Below, piece after piece: positions 40,046 to 42,184 of a stretch of DNA of 42,184 nucleotides. The position numbers and the translations under genes are program-made. The DNA is taken from positions 175,294 to 217,477 of the forward strand of contig NZ_LIWB01000015.1 in NCBI RefSeq assembly GCF_001905725.1. The letters run 5' to 3'. The DNA comes from Streptomyces sp. CB02400 (GTDB lineage: Bacteria > Actinomycetota > Actinomycetes > Streptomycetales > Streptomycetaceae). The number at the start of each line of letters is the position of its first letter. Within the stretch, counting starts at the first letter, position 1. The notes beneath the pieces are model-generated. The model saw only the letters and a program-made list of their open reading frames with translations. It ran no database searches and was not told the DNA's origin.

Positions 40046-41026
40046 ATGAGCGCGTCAGGCGGCACCAAGGCGATCGTGGCGGCACTCGCCGCCAACCTCG
40101 CGATCGCGGTAGCGAAGTTCGTGGCGTTCCTCTTCAGCGGCTCGTCATCGATGCTCGCCGAGTCCGTGCACTCGCTCGCCGACTCCGGCAACCAGGGGCT
40201 GCTGCTGGTGGGCGGCAAGAGGGCCCAGCGACAGGCGACCCCGCAGCACCCCTTCGGCTACGGCCGTGAGCGCTACATCTACGCCTTCCTCGTCTCCATC
40301 GTGCTCTTCTCGGTCGGCGGCATGTTCGCCCTCTACGAGGGCTACGAGAAGATCAAGCACCCGCACGAGCTGGAGCACTGGTACTGGCCGGTCGGCGTCC
40401 TCGTCTTCGCGATCATCGCGGAGTCCTTCTCCTTCCGCACCGCCATCAAGGAGTCCAACGGGCTGCGCGGCAACCGCTCCTGGAAGGAGTTCGTCCGCCA
40501 CGCGAAGGCACCCGAGCTGCCGGTCGTCCTCCTGGAGGACCTCGGCGCACTCGTGGGCCTGATCCTCGCCCTCGGCGGTGTCGGCATGGCCCTGGCCACC
40601 GGCGACAGCGTCTGGGACGGCATCGGCACCCTCTGCATCGGCGTCCTGCTCATCCTGATCGCCCTGGTCCTCGCCGTCGAGACGAAGTCGCTGCTGCTCG
40701 GTGAGGCCGCGGGCCCCGAGGCGACCCAGAAGATCGAGGCCGCCGTCGTCGACGGCGACACCGTCACCCGCATCATCCACATGCGCACCCTCCACATCGG
40801 CCCCGAGGAGCTGCTGGTCGCCGCGAAGATCGGCGTCCGGCACGACGGCACGGCCACCGAGATCGCCTCCGCCATCGACGCCGCCGAGTCCCGCATCCGC
40901 GAGGCCGTCCCGATCGCCCGCGTGATCTACCTCGAGCCCGACATCTACAGCGAGACCGAGGCCGCCAAGGGCGCCGACCCCGAGGCCACCCCCGGAGGCC
41001 CCACCTCCGCCGACACCGCTCACTGA
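40046..41026 (+). CDS. Cation diffusion facilitator (CDF) family transporter
   Basis: Proton-coupled efflux of a divalent metal (Zn, Co, Mn or Fe) across the plasma membrane. The 326-residue protein has about six helices. The first metal motif is in helix 2 (ESVHSLADSGNQ, an HxxxD pair); the partner motif in helix 5 reads LLEDLGALVGL, with Glu-Asp where classical ZnT/YiiP members have HxxxD. This EDxxA pattern and the HPFGYGRERY loop resemble the ZnT9-like branch, so metal choice may be unusual. A cytoplasmic C-terminal domain (from about 225) and an acidic tail follow. The start ATG has AAGGGA about 12 bases upstream. It converges with the signal peptidase gene on a strong hairpin. Confidence 0.92.
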   Translation: MSASGGTKAIVAALAANLAIAVAKFVAFLFSGSSSMLAESVHSLADSGNQGLLLVGGKRAQRQATPQHPFGYGRERYIYAFLVSIVLFSVGGMFALYEGYEKIKHPHELEHWYWPVGVLVFAIIAESFSFRTAIKESNGLRGNRSWKEFVRHAKAPELPVVLLEDLGALVGLILALGGVGMALATGDSVWDGIGTLCIGVLLILIALVLAVETKSLLLGEAAGPEATQKIEAAVVDGDTVTRIIHMRTLHIGPEELLVAAKIGVRHDGTATEIASAIDAAESRIREAVPIARVIYLEPDIYSETEAAKGADPEATPGGPTSADTAH

Positions 41027-41060
41027 GTCCCGCCCCGCCGGGATCCGCAGGACCTCACGC

Positions 41061-41093
41061 CGGAGGGGCCCGCCACCACGGCGGGCCCCTCCG
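41061..41093. terminator. Bidirectional terminator hairpin
   Basis: A perfect 14-bp stem (CGGAGGGGCCCGCC at 41061-41074 with 41080-41093) and a 5-base loop lie between the convergent stops at 41026 and 41113. Confidence 0.88.
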
Positions 41094-41112
41094 CCGTGTC
41101 CAGGGAGCGGCC

Positions 41113-41787
41113 TCAGAAGTGCGCGGGCCACAACTCCGTGTCGAACTCCGCCGGCCGGTGCCGCCTGGTCCGCCCCGCGAGCGCACAGATCAGGCCCGCG
41201 AGCGCCAGCAGCAGCCCGAACAGTGTGGCCCCGGCGAGCAGCACCACACCCAGGCGGTCCTCCGTCACCCGGCCCCGCACCGCCTCCACGGGCACCGTGC
41301 CGCCGTGGTCGTCGGCGAAGAAGCGGGAGTCCCGCGCATTCAGACGGTGGTCGCCCAGCAGGAACAGCCGCCCCTGCGGCACCCGGACGTCGTACCGTCG
41401 CGGAAAGGGGCCGTTGACGTCCCCGTCCTTGACGTACGGCTCCTCGAACGTCCTGCCGTTCACCGTGAGCCGCCGCGCGGACCCCTCGCCCTCGCAGCAC
41501 ACGATCCGGTCACCGCCCACCCCGATGACCCGCTGCATGACGAGCTCGCCTCCCGGATAGCGGCCGGGCGCCGAGAACAGCACCACGTCACCGCGCCGCA
41601 CCTCGTCCCCGTCCACGCGCGCGTAGAAGACGTCGTCACCGAGCCGGTACGTCGGTGCCATGCTCCCGCCCCGCACATCGGCCGTCCCGTAGTTCAGCCG
41701 CAGCGCCCCCAGGGACGCCACCACCGACAGCAGTCCCACCGCGAGCATCACCCACCCCGTGACCAGCATTCCCCGCCCCGTGTCCAC
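41113..41787 (-). CDS. Signal peptidase I homologue (S26) with Gln in place of the catalytic Lys
   Basis: A 224-residue S26 family protein: an N-terminal transmembrane helix (LVTGWVMLAVGLLSVVASLGAL), the nucleophile motif GGSMAPTYRLGD (Ser42), RGDVVLF, then LVMQRVIGVGGDRI. In active bacterial enzymes this last motif is KRVxGxPGD and the Lys is the general base; here the codon is CAG (Gln85). Box E is intact (GDHRLNARDSR). A C-terminal transmembrane helix (LGVVLLAGATLFGLLLALAGLI) follows, as in several actinobacterial forms. Start: GTG at 41787 has GGAGAGGGG about 7 bases upstream; a GTG nine codons earlier is weaker. Either activity is lost or another residue takes over. It could be a pseudo-enzyme paralogue, since Streptomyces usually have several other signal peptidases. 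Confidence 0.88.
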   Translation of the reverse strand: MDTGRGMLVTGWVMLAVGLLSVVASLGALRLNYGTADVRGGSMAPTYRLGDDVFYARVDGDEVRRGDVVLFSAPGRYPGGELVMQRVIGVGGDRIVCCEGEGSARRLTVNGRTFEEPYVKDGDVNGPFPRRYDVRVPQGRLFLLGDHRLNARDSRFFADDHGGTVPVEAVRGRVTEDRLGVVLLAGATLFGLLLALAGLICALAGRTRRHRPAEFDTELWPAHF

Positions 41788-42134
41788 GCCCGAACCCCTC
41801 TCCGCACGGACCACCCGCGCGGGGTGAGGCTAGCGGCCCGCCCGGCGACGGCCGCCGGGGGCCGGGGGCGGGGCGCCCGCCAGATCGGCTTGATGTGTAC
41901 GCGGGCGGACTGGGGTCGGCCGGGCCCGGCGGTGTAGCTTGGGACGGAGCCAGACGTCGCTGCTGATGGCGGTCGGGCGGTCCCACAGCGGACCGGCCGA
42001 GGGAGAGAGGGCCTCCGACGGACTGCGCTGCGCGCACGCGGGCATGCCTGTGTCCTCCTCAGGGCACCCCTGTGTCCGCCGCCGCGCAGACCAGCCGTAC
42101 CCACCTCGACCCACACCCCGAGGAGCAGCTCGCA
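41788..42134. promoter_or_regulatory. Divergent gap with the ahcY leader
   Basis: This 347-base gap has no supported ORF. TAGCTT (41935-41940) is a possible -10 for ahcY, giving a leader of about 190 bases. That leader holds a hairpin CGGTCC-CACAGC-GGACCG (41978-41995) and further GC-rich pairing. I could not match it to the SAH, SAM or cobalamin riboswitch patterns I know. GAGGAG precedes the ahcY ATG. Confidence 0.4.
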
Positions 42135-42184
42135 ATGACGACTGTCGACAACCGACAGGACTTCAAGGTCGCCGACCTCTCCCT
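42135..42184 (+). CDS. ahcY: S-adenosylhomocysteine hydrolase, 5' end (cut by window edge)
   Basis: Only the first 16 full codons are present: MTTVDNRQDFKVADLS. This is the conserved start of actinobacterial adenosylhomocysteinases, which split S-adenosylhomocysteine into adenosine and homocysteine using bound NAD. The ribosome binding site GAGGAG lies about 10 bases before the ATG. The position beyond a CDF transporter and manA agrees with my memory of the S. coelicolor gene order. The rest lies outside the window, so completeness cannot be judged. Confidence 0.8.
   Translation, partial: MTTVDNRQDFKVADLS

Noticed and set aside
42119..42134. GAGGAGC resembling the start of an SAH riboswitch consensus before ahcY
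   Set aside because: It is at ribosome binding site distance from the ATG and the rest of the riboswitch pattern is not present, so it is read as the Shine-Dalgarno sequence.

Overview
This is a chromosomal window from a high-GC actinomycete, almost certainly a Streptomyces. GC is very high throughout and GTG/TTG starts are common. The window encodes an 87-residue WhiB, and it holds the F420 / whiB / mannose-activation gene block that I recall, from memory only, as also grouped in mycobacteria (there around fbiA-fbiB, whiB2, pmmA and manA).

Left part (1-19240) is a cell-envelope region. It starts with a UDP-sugar dehydrogenase, an acyl-CoA dehydrogenase, a phospholipase-D/cardiolipin-synthase-like enzyme and a Cys/Met-rich copper-storage protein. 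It then carries seven LytR-CpsA-Psr (LCP) genes, all on the minus strand (4751, 6893, 9586, 11274, 13202, 15023 and 17020 mark their 3' ends). A hotdog thioesterase and a membrane GT2 glycosyltransferase sit between them on the plus strand. Four of the LCP genes form two tandem copies of a two-gene cassette (A1-B1, A2-B2). The B copies share a 395-bp tract with a single silent mismatch, which points to recent gene conversion. Six of the seven LCP proteins have exactly four cysteines each and the seventh has none.

Middle part (19350-32819): a zinc amidase of the PGRP type; manC (GDP-mannose synthesis) behind a nested inverted repeat; an AlkA-like DNA glycosylase; the F420 genes fbiA-fbiB, coupled by an ATGA overlap; a cysteine dioxygenase preceded by a candidate Cys-rich leader peptide; whiB (sporulation regulator); a 1229-residue membrane glycosyltransferase and a coupled secreted DUF5719 protein.

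Right part (33204-42184): a degenerate zincin-like protein, a DUF3499 protein, manB, a Trm112-like protein, a SIS-like protein, manA, a CDF metal transporter, a signal peptidase I homologue with Gln at the catalytic Lys position, and the first 16 codons of ahcY. ManA, ManB and ManC together convert fructose-6-phosphate to GDP-mannose. A decayed insertion lies between DUF3499 and manB: a lactate permease fragment, a 5' fragment of an IS200-type tnpA, and a tnpB with its centre deleted in frame but its right-end hairpin intact.

Intergenic spaces carry two dispersed repeat families (R1 at 1 and 6751; R2 near 22240, 32839 and 36950) and several strong hairpin terminators between convergent genes. 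No rRNA, tRNA or CRISPR was seen.
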